DNA from: Silurus meridionalis
Taxonomy: Eukaryota > Chordata > Actinopteri > Siluriformes > Siluridae
Reading direction: 5' to 3'
Length of the DNA stretch: 64,000 bases
Assembly (NCBI RefSeq): GCF_014805685.1
Contig: NC_060885.1
Location: 12,379,132 to 12,443,131 of the forward strand
The stretch's first letter is position 1; each line of letters opens with the position of its first letter. Shown here one piece after another: positions 39,640 through 51,770 of this stretch. A model generated the notes under the pieces. The model had not been told where the DNA came from. It was given only the letters and a program-made list of their open reading frames with translations, and did not search any database. The position numbers were made by a program, and so were the translations under genes.

Positions 39640-40136
39640 ATGTGTGATACACTTCTGGTGCCTAGGTCATGCTAGAGGAGATTGCAGATCCTCTTTGTTC
39701 TAGCGAATGATCACTGAAGCTTTCTCAGAGAACACAGTGGAGATAAAAGATGAAGCTCCACTGGCCACGGAGGACTGCACAGCCTCTTTGGTCAGTGTTT
39801 TAGCAGTCAAGGTCAGCTTCTCTGACACATGCTTGGCTTTTAGAGTAAAATTCATCTGATAAATGGTTGAGTTTGTTCATAGCGATTACACAAAACAGAA
39901 AGCTTTTGAGTGTTCAAACCTACCAAATCCTGCCAGTTGGGCATGTGATCAAAGAGTTTTTTCTTCGCTGTAAATCAGAAAGGTTGTGTGGGTGAACCAA
40001 ACATCAAGAAAAACAACATTTACATATACTCGCAGCTGAATGAGTATTCAAATGTCCAAATGTCAAAATCTGAATCTCATTCAACTCCACCATTTATTAT
40101 GTAATTATATATTTTTTTATTATTCCCTTTGAATTG

Positions 40137-40180
<44 letters not shown>

Positions 40181-42453
40181 TTCACTGTACATTAAAAAAT
40201 ATTGATGCCAATTCTCATGCACATACTCAATGTCATGCGTTGTAAATCAAATTTTATCCAACATATTCATCTAATTAATGGGAACAAGCACTTGAACATG
40301 GTTCTGATTGATTAAAAAAAAAAAAATGTATGTTACTTCTTGATTAAATTTTAATGAACCTTGTTGAATTGCTTAATATCCATTAACTAATTAAGCCAAA
40401 ATCTGCTTCAAAATGGCAACAGATGTTTGCGTGGCTGTGACACACGCCAGTGAAATGACTGTCATCTTGAATCTCTAGTCTATAATAATCTAGCAATGAA
40501 TAAACGTTAGTCACCCGTTATTTTTAGGGTTCATTTGACTAGTCTCAAATCAAATATCTTTTATATACTGTTGTAGATCATTTTGCTTTTGTCTGAAATA
40601 GCAGAACAAAAGGTATTAGAAACAAAACAACATATGGCACTATATGCTTTAGAGTATGGAGTATAATAATAATAATAATAATTTAAAAAGATGTAATTGT
40701 AACCACTGAGTAGCTATAAAAATCTGGAATTTGAATAATCAATGGCCAAACAAGAGATAGAGATCTAGAGTTCCAACTATTTCTTTAGGTAAATATATAC
40801 ATTTTCAGGAATGTTTTTTCCATACATTTTATTCTCCTTACTTCTAGATAGCAGGACAAAGGCGATACTGCTTTATTCCACAAAGGTTGTAACCAGAATT
40901 TCTGGGAAGTAAAGTAATGCAGTATTTAAAGAGCAAAAGTCTTACTTGGACTATTTCTACTAAACTAAAGGTTATCTATATTTGAACTGAACAGCCAGCA
41001 TATTGTTTGCTCTTTTTTTTAACAACATTTACATTTACATTTACATTTACAATATATTACATTAACAAGCCACTTGAGTTCAAATCTATGTTTGAAGATT
41101 CTTAAATTTACTTTTGTCATTCTTTTGTAAACCGTTGTATAGAAGCAATATTACACTGGAGGTTGTATGCTATTGAGAACAACATTATGTAGGGTTTGGT
41201 TTACAGTACTTGAAACATTTAGCTTGTTCTTTGTCGTTCTAATTGTCGTGTTTTTTTGGAAAATAATTTATGCAAATACTTTTATAGCCTTTCGTATGTG
41301 TTTAATGTAGTCGTTATTAAAATGGCAAATATTTCCTTGTCCAAAAAAAATATAAAAAATATATAGTTTGATGTTCTTGTTTCGTGTATTGTAGACACTA
41401 GCAAATAATATTAAGATAAATTTTTTTTTTTACTAAATCACTGCATGATTCAACCAACAAAGTATATTTTTTTACCAACTTGGTGTACAAACCTGTGAAA
41501 AGGAAGGAATAAGACAACAAAACTAATGGACATTAAGCATTTGGGATTTTTGCCCACTCTTTATCTAATGTTTATTAGTTCTTGTGTAATGATGAGTAAT
41601 CATAGCCATCGTATCAGTGAGCTTTGGGTGCCCAGGCCCGTGTTGTTAATTCACTGGGTGTCCTTATTTGGATCACTTTTTGTAGGTACTAGGAGACATT
41701 ATACCAGAAACATTATTCCTAATTAATAATCAATCATTTCTAATAACTATTATAAGATATTTTGGATATACTCTCACTCAGTCATCAAGCCATCACAATT
41801 TAGGCCCGCTTGCCCACTTTTTCTCTTTCCAACACATCGACTTTGAGAACTGACTGTTGACTACCACAGTAATGTAAACCATGCCACCTGTCAATTATTT
41901 TATTCTATCGCTGATCTGTGTATTTAGACAAAAAATGACAAGCCTGCTAGACCTAATCCTACTTATAAAATAACTTAAACATAGTTAGTCTGCAAAATAG
42001 CTTGATTTCTCAAAGCAGTCTTGAGTGAATGAATGTAATGTTTCACAGCAGGAGGTGTGCTGCTTTTCTGCTCCTGTCTTCAGATCATCCTGTAAAGTGG
42101 AGCAAGGCCAGAGATCATTGTCAGACTTTATGTGGTGTGCCATCCACTTTCTCGTGGCGCTAATAGTAAATCTGAGGCATGAAGATGAGATCTCAGTGTG
42201 TGGTCAGCCTAGAGGCAGAACATGATTGATCTTTAGATCTGTACTTTCTAAGGGGGCCATGTCCTAAACAGTGCTTTCATAGTGCTGGATTATTATTGTA
42301 TGTTTTTTGCATCACTGTTACTGAGACACTACACATGTGAATGTGTAATTGAATATTCATAGCTGGCTGCAAATTGTATCTGTAATCAGACAAAAGAACA
42401 GTAGGTATAAAGAAATCAGGGTGTCTTTCAAATATAAATCCCAGTAGTACCAT
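39639..42453. other. non-coding stretch with two short tandem arrays
   Basis: Holds a (CT)n array at 40139-40173 and a hexamer run (ACATTT)n at about 41027-41050, probably the isolated tail of a SINE/LINE. The part 40200-40480 has several TTAAT/ATTAA cores and no repeats and could be conserved non-coding DNA. No gene recognised. Confidence 0.4.
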
Positions 42454-42458
42454 ATGTA

Positions 42459-42850
42459 TGTCAGGGATCCACCATACACCTCCACTAGAACCACACATTC
42501 CTCTTAGCAGCTCCACATCCTACTAATTACAAACACCTGACACTCATCAGCTCACCCACTATATAAGCACACACATCCAAGCACTCCCCGTATGTGCTAC
42601 CGTTTAGTCTGGTGAACATCTCAGGACCTTACTGACTACCATTCCTATGGACTTATCTCGTTGTGGATTTACCCTGTGGATTTGCTACTCTGTGACCTAC
42701 TCTGTGGATTTATCTCATGAACTACTCTTTGTTGGTGTATATCTGTGTTACCATGTCTACAGCTGGTTTTGTTTCTCTACTTACCTTAATTTCAATAAAG
42801 AACCTCCGTTCTGTCGAACTTCGGCTTCTGCTTGTTCTTCCAGTCTAACA
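42459..42850 (+). mobile_element. solo LTR-like element
   Basis: Begins TGTCAGGGATCC and ends ...TCTAACA (TG...CA). Flanked by ATGTA (42454-42458) and GTGTA (42851-42855), four of five bases alike. It has a TATA box 'tatataa' at 42560-42566 and a polyadenylation signal 'aataaa' at 42794-42799 in the right order and spacing for an LTR. Internal triplicated 'ctctgtgga'/'ctgtggattt' units lie at 42660-42715. No internal retroelement genes adjoin it. LTR family not assigned. Confidence 0.7.
42560..42566 (+). promoter_or_regulatory. TATA box of the solo LTR
   Basis: 'cactatataagcac' context, 230 bp before the LTR polyadenylation signal. It is a plausible start point for LTR transcription; no host exon follows. 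Confidence 0.5.
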
Positions 42851-42979
42851 GTGTACCATCAAAAACCAATGTGTATTTCTTCATGACAGCTTTGTTTTTA
42901 ACACATTAAGAGTATGCAACCAATCATAACTAGTGACAATTAATGTACATTTTCATGGTATTCAGAGTTGATTCATGCA

Positions 42980-43172
42980 CAGTGGTGCAAAGTATACTAA
43001 CCATGTACTTGTGTTAAAGTAGAGATACACTTGGTAAAATATTACTCCAGTAAAAATAAAAATGCGGCAATCAAAACGAGTCTCCCCAAATGGAAACAAA
43101 GTACAGATATGCGAAAAAAGCTACTTAGGTAAAGGAACAAATTACATTTTCTTCATAACTGTCAACCACTGG
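42980..43172. mobile_element. short hAT-like MITE
   Basis: Begins CAGTGGTGCAAAGTATAC and ends ...CAACCACTGG. Flanks TTCATGCA (42972-42979) and TTTATGCA (43173-43180) match at seven of eight bases. The internal 'cttgtgttaaagtagagata' and 'aaaatattactccagtaaaa' are typical of a very common fish hAT-derived MITE. 193 bp, no coding capacity. Confidence 0.8.
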
Positions 43173-43180
43173 TTTATGCA

Positions 43181-45772
43181 TACATACTGAGGACTTAATA
43201 CCAAAATTGCACACATCAGTATTCAGAGCTCAGACATGTTATTTGTATAGATGTGCAGGAGCTGAAAGTAAAGGCATGTCTCAGGGATGCGTCATCCTGT
43301 CCTTGAACTTAAGTCGATTTTTCTGCTGTGATATTGGCTTGAGAGAGGAACAGTATTAAGTACAGCTTCAATGTCTGACAGTTTGATGCAACCTCAGTAT
43401 GTCACCCTGAAATTCATGTTTTGGGCCGTAAACACACTGAAAAAAACATTTAAGTCCAAAGTGATGAAAAAGGCTTATTATATCTATCTTTTATTTTAGT
43501 TCGAAACCTTTTGACAGTTTACAAACTATCCTGAACTATCCTGAACAAATAATTTAACCACTGGAAAGTGCTAATTAAATAAATAGCCCACACACTGTGC
43601 ACAAGTTATGTTTTTATGACATGTGATTTATTGTGTGCCCACTGTTAATTGTGTGCCCACAAATTATTGTGGCTATGATTTAGCATTTCAGGGTCACATT
43701 ATATTGCATGCACAAGTAACTATTGCCATATAATAAATATAATTTATTTGAAAAATGTTTTTGTTTGTCCAGTCACTTGTTCTAAATTTGATTAGCATTT
43801 TCAACCCTTACTAAAACCTGTAAAAAAAACAAAAAACAGAGTGCTATTTAGAAGCTAGCAAATAATGAGGGTGAAAGCCAAATATATGATAAATAATAAT
43901 AATTATAGATAAGAACATTATTATTATACACATCATAAATAAGAACAATTAGATTTTTATTTAAACGCTTTCAATTCAGTTATATTATAGTATACTATAT
44001 TTTGTAATTGTTACATTTTATTGTGTTTAGCTTTTCCTCGTATTGCATTTAACAGCAAAAAAAACATTTCTTCTTTTTTATTAGAAACAATCTGGGCTTG
44101 TATTTATAAGCAGTTGTCTGGATGCTAATACAGAACTCCCTCCACCAAAGAAACATCTCTGCAGTATGAACTAATACAGGAAACTTTATTAATTAGAACT
44201 GGCAGCCCAAAGAATCAACTTAATTATGTGGTTGTGGTTTGAGCAATTTCTGCACTTGGAGTAAAAATATTGATGTACCATATATATTGAACCTACAGCC
44301 CCTATTTAAGTTTCCAACTCTGAATACAGCCAATAAGGACTACTTGACAAAATGTCAAAGATTATTTGACAAGTTTGATATCAAGCAGATATAACATGTC
44401 AAATGACATTTGTGTTGACATAATGTAGTGTTATGACAGTTTCTGGGCTGCCTCAGATTAGAATGTCATGACTAACGTAGTAGGTCTGTGTATTTTTGGG
44501 AAGTCATGGTGGAAATGATGCGACACAGCCTGCCAAGTGAGCTTAATTGGAAAAATGAAGGTGAGAACTTTCAGTGTAGTGTCTCCTGAACTCGGCACTT
44601 AGCTCAGAAAGTGTCACTTGACTCTGTTGGAATAAGTTTTGAAATTTCTATGCAGGTTTATATTATGGCTTATAGGTATCATGCTGTCTTATTAGCAATA
44701 GCTTTAAGTGAAGCATTACCATATATCTTTATACATTAATATATATTATTTTCACATTATTGTCTTTGTACTGATAGCTTTGTTTGAACTGATAAGAATT
44801 TTTTTTTTAAACATCTTAAATACAAGATTTAAGGAGATAAAAACTAAATTCAGAAGACACTGTCCTCTCCATTTGCTCATGCACTTTTTGGATTGTAACC
44901 TGAAATTGTATAGTGCTAATAGTTTTCTAGGTTTATGAGCTATGCTACTGACTGGATATTACAACACACAAACACACACAGACACACACAAAATGCCAAG
45001 CCCTGACAAATGACTCCCCATATCCAATTCACATTTTCTTCGAAATGGAATTATAAAGAGAGAAATTGGACTTTCATTTCAAGCCCCAGTCATTTTGTAG
45101 GGATTTATTCCATGGAGGTCAGCAAAACAATTAAGGAAGGTGTAATAGGAGTGTAAGAAGTAGAGGAGAGAATGTTAAACTTGATGGTGCATGAGCAGTG
45201 CGTGACGGATGGAGCGTTAAACTGGTATGACACAGGGTGGTGGTGTGTGGGTGTGAAATAATGCGTGGGTATGAAATCTCTATTTCTTGCATGTGTAAAA
45301 CGAGCATCTCTTTCACGGCTATGAAAGACATTGTAGATGCATGTTTTTTCCTTTGTCTTGTAGGACTGAGGGGCATAAAATATAAATATGATCTCTCCAG
45401 TGCTAAATCATATCATTTTATTTGATGTATCCAATTATTTTTTTATTGCTTTCAGATTTATCTTTTAATTGAATATCCTCTGTTACTCACTGTTTTACTT
45501 TGGAAGGGGTTTTTGTTGATCATTTCCCGAAGTCTTTTTGATTGCATTGCTGAGTTTATCTTACCTGTTCTCTTGTAGGTTAGAATGTCCTGCACTCTTA
45601 GAACAATGGATAGATGTAGATCCCATAATTGTTCTTCTTTTATGTGGAAAAGGCTTCTTTGATGAACTGCCTGAAACACGAAAATACTACACAAAGAACC
45701 CATTGGGAATAGAAAATGTTGACTGAGTAAACAGATGGCAATTTATTTCTTTATATATAATTGTTTTTTTTA
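43181..45772. other. AT-rich non-coding stretch
   Basis: No recognised repeats or exons. Several AAT-rich runs at 43880-43930. Confidence 0.4.
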
Positions 45773-46218
45773 TATGGGTGTAACGGTACATGTATTTTTA
45801 CAAAATCTTTCGCTACAGGGCTTTCCGTTCAGTGCACACGTGTACCGAATGCAATTATTTTTGCGTACAGAACGTCTACACATCTGTATTAACCAAATAG
45901 GGTCTAACAAATGTAAAATATTTAATTTATTTTATTTTATTCAAATCAATTAAATTTATGCCCATGTAATAAAAAGTGTATTGCAGAATTAGATTTTTTT
46001 TGTGAATAAAATATAATAAAATATTATTTCATATATTATTTATGAGCCTCAACATTTTACTTAAAATTGTTTTACAAATGTAAAATGTTGAGGCTCATAA
46101 ATGTCATTAATAATAAACTAAGTTAATTAAAGGCAACAAGCAATTTTATGTTTTGCATTTCTTCCCTCTATCTGTAATAAAATTGTACTGAAACATTTTG
46201 TGTTTACCGTTACACCCT

Positions 46219-46220
<2 letters not shown>
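45773..46220. mobile_element. hAT-like MITE with internal 23-bp hairpin
   Basis: Ends TATGGGTGTAACGGTACA and, reverse complemented, TAAGGGTGTAACGGTAAAC. The left subterminal part 'acacgtgtaccgaatgca' is typical of a hAT family common in teleosts. The 8-bp duplication is not readable because the right side runs into a (TA)n array. The interior is extremely AT-rich. Confidence 0.65.
46038..46102. repeat. perfect 23-bp inverted repeat inside the hAT-like MITE
   Basis: Arms 46038-46060 and 46080-46102 are exact reverse complements (ATTTATGAGCCTCAACATTT..., GTAAAATGTTGAGGCTC...), with a 19-nt spacer. The arms are more GC-rich than the rest of the MITE. Confidence 0.93.

Positions 46221-46221
<1 letters not shown>

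Positions 46222-46292
<71 letters not shown>
46222..46292. repeat. (TA)n microsatellite
   Basis: About 35 units between a hAT-like MITE and a Tc1 relic. Confidence 0.96.
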
Positions 46293-46296
<4 letters not shown>

Positions 46297-47330
46297 TCAG
46301 TTCTTTAAGGATTGTGGGCTTTTGTTTATGCCACAGCATTTCAGTCAGGTTGAGGTCTGGACTTTGATTGGGCCATTGTAACACCTTGATTGTTTTCTTT
46401 ATCAGCCATTCTGTTTTAGATTTTCTGGTGTGCTTAAGATAATTGTTCTGTTTCATGACCTAATTTTAGCCAAGCTTTAGCTGTGGGACAGATGGCCCCG
46501 CAATTGACTTTAGAATATCAATTTGTAAACAGAGGAGCTAATGGTCAACTCAATGACTGCGAGGTGCCCAGATCCTGTGTCTGCAAAAAGCTCAAATTAT
46601 CACCTTACCCCTATTGTGCTTGACATTTGGAATGAGGTGTTTGTGTTAATATGCTGTGCACTATGGCCAAACAGCTCCAAAGGACATTGTTCCAGATGTT
46701 GATTTGATGGTTTTTCAGATGCCTTTGCAAACATTATCTGTGCTGCTGATCATGTTCTTTATGGAGTGAAGAGGCTTCCCCATGGCAACTCTTCCAAACA
46801 AATCATACTTGTTCAGTCTTTGTCTAATTGTACTGTCAATACCTTTTACATTTAACATGCTATCTTGAGTTTTCTGCAATTTCTCTAAGCATTGCATCGC
46901 CTGCCTTGGGGTGAATTTGCTGGGACGTCTGTTCTGAGAAGATTGGCAACTGCCTTAAATGTTGTCCACTCATGAATATTCTTCCTCTATGTAGAATGAT
47001 GAGATTTAATTGTCTGAAAATGGCCTTATAACCCATTTCATATTGATAGCCAGCAACAATCGCTTTACTAAGATCATTGCTGGTGCGTTTACACAGGTGG
47101 CCAATCAATTAATCAAAGGCATTTCACTATCAGCACCTGGCTGCTATTAATTCCTATGGAAACATATCCTATGTATAATTTTTTCACACATGGTTTTAAT
47201 TTTTTATTTAATTTGGATTTTTTTGACACAGCGTAATATGTCGTTTTGTTGTTCGTCATTGTTTTATTTTTCTACTTCTAAGACTTAATAAAGAACCAGA
47301 TGATTTTTATGTCCAAACTTTGTTATTATA
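46293..47330 (-). pseudogene. Tc1-like transposon with degraded transposase
   Basis: The minus strand carries almost the full order of a fish Tc1 transposase: SNDLSKAIVAGYQYEMGYKA (helix-turn-helix), a broken linker, IDSTIRQRLNKYDLFGRVAM and GKPLHSIKNM, then from 46305 NNYLKHTRKSKTEWL, KVLQWPNQSPDLNLTEMLW and HKQK. The final catalytic Glu in TEMLW is kept, while the second catalytic Asp block (DNDPKHT-type) has become NNYLKHT, and stops interrupt the chain. It is inactive. Ends are not clearly defined. The 3' side runs into the (TA)n array. Confidence 0.85.
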
Positions 47331-48251
47331 TAAAGCTGGCAACAGTAAAATTGACAATTAGTGCTCTGCTGCATAGTCCTGAATAGTCATAGTCGTAACT
47401 AATACATTACCCACACACAATACACACTTACCCAGAAACACACAAAGAGAAGAGGAACAATCCTGAAAAACTGTAAAAGGGTCTGAAAAGAAGAAAAAAA
47501 AGGAATTGCAATATTTATAAGAGCTAGCACTTCTTTTTGTCACTCAAACTGGATGTAATGCCTTTCCTTTGTGCCTCCTAATTCCACACGCACAATCTCT
47601 CCAAGCAGTTATCATGAAATTCAAAATAAAAATGGACAAAAAAGGAAATACTGCAAGATGGAATAAAAAAGTACAAAATGCTGAGAGAGGATAGTTAAAG
47701 GTCTAGTCTGGGCATGTGCATTTGTCATGTTGTATTAAAGTATGCAGTGATTGCAGTGACAGGACTGAGACATACTGTATCTGGAGATCCGGTTTAACTA
47801 AAGGCCATGATTAATTCACGTCAGTCTCTCTACATGTGTGTCCCAGGTCAGGAAATGACTCATATTTTAAGGGAGTCTCAGAAGCGCAAAAGTAAACAAG
47901 ATGTCTTGTGTAGCCCCGTCTGTCACAGCAGAGTGCAATCAAATGCAGACTTTGTAAATCTCTTGAGATTAAAAGGTTATGATTTTGTACCAAGCTTACA
48001 TTATATTTTGGTTCTTGCTGTTCAAATATTTGTTGGATCCAGTTATTTGTGTTGAAAAAAAAAAAAAAAAAAAAAAAATTATATATATATATATATTTAC
48101 CTGCAAGTTTATCAATATTTATCAATATTTGGCTTTACAAATATTTTTGTGTCTAGATGGACTTCATTATGTAGTGTCCTTTTTTTTTGTATGGAGTGGA
48201 CATGCCTGTAGAATTAGATTTGTAGCTGGCATTAAACGGAATGGCTTAATT

Positions 48252-48301
<50 letters not shown>

Positions 48302-50369
48302 TGCGACTCATACATTTATCAACCCCACACTCTCTTAGTGAAGATATTACTATTATCATTACTGTCCTCATTATCTCTTTCGATGTTTCTCTTGCTCTCG
48401 CTCTCTCCAAGCTCTCCAAACTCCCTCTGTCTCCATCTCTTACTCTCATCTTCTCACTCTCTTTTTCCTTTTGCCCATGCACTCTATCTCTCATAATTAC
48501 TTGTCACACATGTTTATCGGCTAGACAGTCTTTAGAAGAGGAAATTACTACTGTCATTACCATATTCACTGTCTTTCTCATCCTGTTGCTTCCATCTTTT
48601 TCTTGCTGCGCGTCTCCCTCGCTCAGTGTCTCCTGCTGCCTTCTGTACCACATACACACATAGTCTGGCTTTCATAATAGCCTGTCACACATTTATCTAC
48701 CAGTCCTGTCTTACAGATATTAGTATAATCATTACCATCCACCCTCCCTCCTCTTCCTTTCCACTATGCCTGCCCCAATTTTTCTTCACCCCTCTGTCTC
48801 TAAGGCAGACTTGTGCTTTCTGTTCTCTTATCTACCATTTCTTTGTCCACACCTTTAGTATTTCAACTCCCTCTGTTTCTCACACTTGGCAAAAGTTTAG
48901 CACAGTGCATAATAAGAGCCAAATCTGTGCAGCCAGCATTTATTGCATTGCTCAGTGTCAAAATGGTGAAGGCAGTACTACTCAAAGCCCACGTCTGGGG
49001 CAGTTGGGAGAATTTGTCATGCAAAACCAGCTACTTTGGAAACAAACCAATTAATTATTTACAGGCTTCAGCAGAGCAAGAGAAACTTAATTTGCTGTTA
49101 TCATAAGAGGCCTGTGCTTTCTGCAAACATTGTGCAAGGGACTCCTATCTCTCTTAAGGAAAGCCTGGTCTCTACACAATAATAGTGAAGGATGAATGTG
49201 CTAACTGAGGACCATCATTAATAAAATCCTGAAGGGGGTTCTAAAAGAAATAATGAAATGCTGCTTTGTGTCGCATGGCCAGTATGGTGCATTGGTGCTG
49301 CCATTTCAAGTAATCAGCCATGTTTTTTTTGTCAGTCTCCTCAGTAGCTATTTTTATTCATCATTTTCCATTTATAAGGAGCATATGTATTATCAAGTGC
49401 TGTCAATTTCTTGAATATTGATCAGATACTGGTCAGTATAAAAGTTTCAAACACCTTACAATATTTTTAAATACAGTGAGAGCTGTAATTCAAAATATTG
49501 TAAGGTGTTTTAAACTTTTTGCTACACACTGATTTATAGAGACTAATATGAAAGTTTGTATGCCTAGAGAAAACATATTTGTTAGAGATTTGTAATGTAA
49601 GTAGGTTTTCTGCCACGAAAAAAACTTTTAGAAAAAGTACTTCGCAATTTTTTGCAGAGATGCTGGTAAGAGAATGACTGCTTATAGCTGTTGGAAAGTG
49701 ATAACAGTACAGTATAAAGTGAACACAGTTGGCATCTTGTGGATAAAATATAAGTGCAAAAAAGTAAGTAAAAACATTGTATTTGCAAAAAAATTAGAAA
49801 TGGAATTATAACGAAATTAACACACATTTTAGCACTGATGAATATTTTCCTGTTATTATCCTATTTACCAGTTGGGCTTTATTCCATAAACAGTTTTATT
49901 TTGAAGTCAAATGACTTTTTCCTTTTTGCCACATCTGTATTGATTTGTATTTGTCTCCTTCATTCTTCCTTTCCACTGGCAGAAATATCAGCACTAATCA
50001 GTACATTCTTTTAAATTCACTATTTTTTAGAGCAGAGCAAGTGGGCTGCAACATTGCAAGTGCAGGATTAGGAGGTAAACACCTGGTATTAAATTCATTT
50101 GGAATTCAACAAGCTCACATCACAATAACCTAATAACATAGAAGTATCAATGTGCATATAAAGTGAGGGCCATCGTTAATGGAAGCCAGCAGGGTGTTCA
50201 AAAAAATAATAAAAGACAGCTTCGCTGCCTCTACTGCTGACAGACTCTTACATGTTTTAATTAAAAAGGTGAAAATACACACTCATAGACTCCATAGCAT
50301 CACCCAGCACTTTGAAGTGTTTTCAGTCCCTTTCCCTACAAGAGTTTGAGCTCAAAAGTCTAATATGAG
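47331..50369. other. non-coding stretch with simple repeats
   Basis: Contains an A run at 48056-48078, a (CT)n array at 48254-48296 and a pyrimidine-rich zone to 48600. No gene recognised. The 119-142 codon + frames at 47979 and 48626 arise from these biased tracts. Two similar short blocks occur at 49206-49268 and 50163-50230. Confidence 0.4.
49441..49518. repeat. foldback repeat with nested inner hairpin
   Basis: Arms 49441-49467 and 49492-49518 pair at 26 of 27 positions. Inside the loop 'tacag' and 'ctgta' can pair again around 49472-49487. Size and shape resemble a short MITE or a hairpin RNA precursor. No expression evidence is available. Confidence 0.75.
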
Positions 50370-50740
50370 ACGTCAGATCAGAATTTCAGCTTTCATTTTC
50401 TGGTATCTCAATATTTTAAAGAGCAGATAATCTTAAAACAAATTCAAATAAATAACAATATTTGGTTGCATAACCCTGAAATAAGACAGAGACCCAATAT
50501 CAAACTGCATTCTTCATCCTTCTGCTTTTTTGGTCACAGCTTCTTTCAGTTCTTTTGTTTTGTTTTGAGGTTTTTCTCCCAATATGAGTTTCAATAAAGA
50601 TTAGTCATGCAAGCCCACGCCATGACACTACCACCACCGTGCTGATCCTTTCTTTCTCCACCAAGGTTAACCCTGGAAATCTTTACCAGTGTCTCCAAGA
50701 ACAAGCTTCACATTTGATATGACTCTGACTCGGATAAAGC
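50370..50740 (-). mobile_element. degraded Tc1-like element, internally deleted
   Basis: Order of blocks: 'atcagaatttcagctttcat', 'aatatttggttgcataaccc', 'aagcccacgccatgacacta', 'ccaccaccgtgctgatcctt', 'tctttctccacca'. In fish Tc1 elements the last blocks are antisense to the transposase catalytic region. The same family as the split relic at 8990/10336 and the fragment at 51531. Confidence 0.7.
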
Positions 50741-51530
50741 ACTTCCTGAAGATAAATGAATGAAATAGCCTAGTCACACTGTGCAGTAAATAGTAGCATG
50801 TTTTTTCACTCCATGAATAAAAAAAAAAATACAGAAATAATTAATGAGGCTGCCAAATAAACCATGGCTGATAATTTGGCATGGAAGAAATAATGCATCA
50901 CTACTGGTCATATGAAGGAAAGGTGCATTTCAATTTTTGGCTCCAAACACCACGCTGAATTTATTAATGATGGCTTTTGCTTAGCAAGTTAATTGTTCTC
51001 CATTACTGTGTCGAGACCGGGTCAGGAAATGTATTTATATATTTATAGAATTACAGTATATATTCAGCACACAGTCTTTCAGTGGAATTTAATACCATTC
51101 ATTCACCTCCTAATACCAAGAGGAAATCCACTTGCAAATCCACTTGCAAAGTTGCAGACCACCTATAATAGCAAAAAGATGAAAAAAGTAAATATTGATG
51201 TTTCTGTGAGCGTGAATGAGGAATAATTGAGACCAGACCTACGAAACACATATAGTGTTTGGCTGAGAGGAAACGTCATGGGCATGTGTGCGTGTCATGT
51301 TTTATTAGCAAGCTCTGTGATTGTGCCGAGAACATGACTTCAAAGTGATGGGTGATACTATGGAGTGTGTAATAGTGTGTATTTCAGCTCATGAATTAAA
51401 AATACATATAACTAATGAAGAGTCTGTCAGATAATATTCCCTTTAAAAGTATTGAAATGTCAAGGCCTATTCTCTTGTTTTTGCTATATACTCAATACAT
51501 TACAGTTTGAGATATAAAAATAATGAACCC
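50741..51530. other. repeat-free stretch, possible conserved non-coding DNA
   Basis: The block 50835-51000 has many ATTAAT/AATTAA cores and 'taatgatggc'; 51180-51370 is also free of repeats. No reading frame of interest. Confidence 0.3.
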
Positions 51531-51770
51531 AACAGAACACAACAGAATTCCAGCTTTTTATTTCCTGATATGTACATCTAGATGTGTTAAATAATTTAGA
51601 ACATGGCACTTTTGGATGCAGACCACCCAATTTGTGGTGAGCAAAAGTATTGGAACAACAGTATTTTGTTGCATATCTATTGCTTGCAATAACGGCACCA
51701 AACTGACAATTGAATGACCCAGGAAATATACCAAGATGGGAATCCAATGTGGGTGGTATCACAGCACAAA
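51531..51770 (-). mobile_element. degraded Tc1-like fragment
   Basis: Contains 'ccagctttttatttcctgat', 'gaacatggcacttttggatg', 'gagcaaaagtattggaacaa' and 'atctattgcttgcaataacg'. It provides the uninterrupted counterpart of the relic that was split at 9034/10336. Confidence 0.65.

Noticed and set aside
45102..45130. 'attccatggaggtcagc' considered as the end of the last dntt exon (PWxR-like)
   Set aside because: The preceding codons do not encode the expected HLGL.YI segment and no acceptor is in place.
48246..48494. 82-codon Arg/Glu-rich minus frame
   Set aside because: Produced by a (CT)n array; no exon context.
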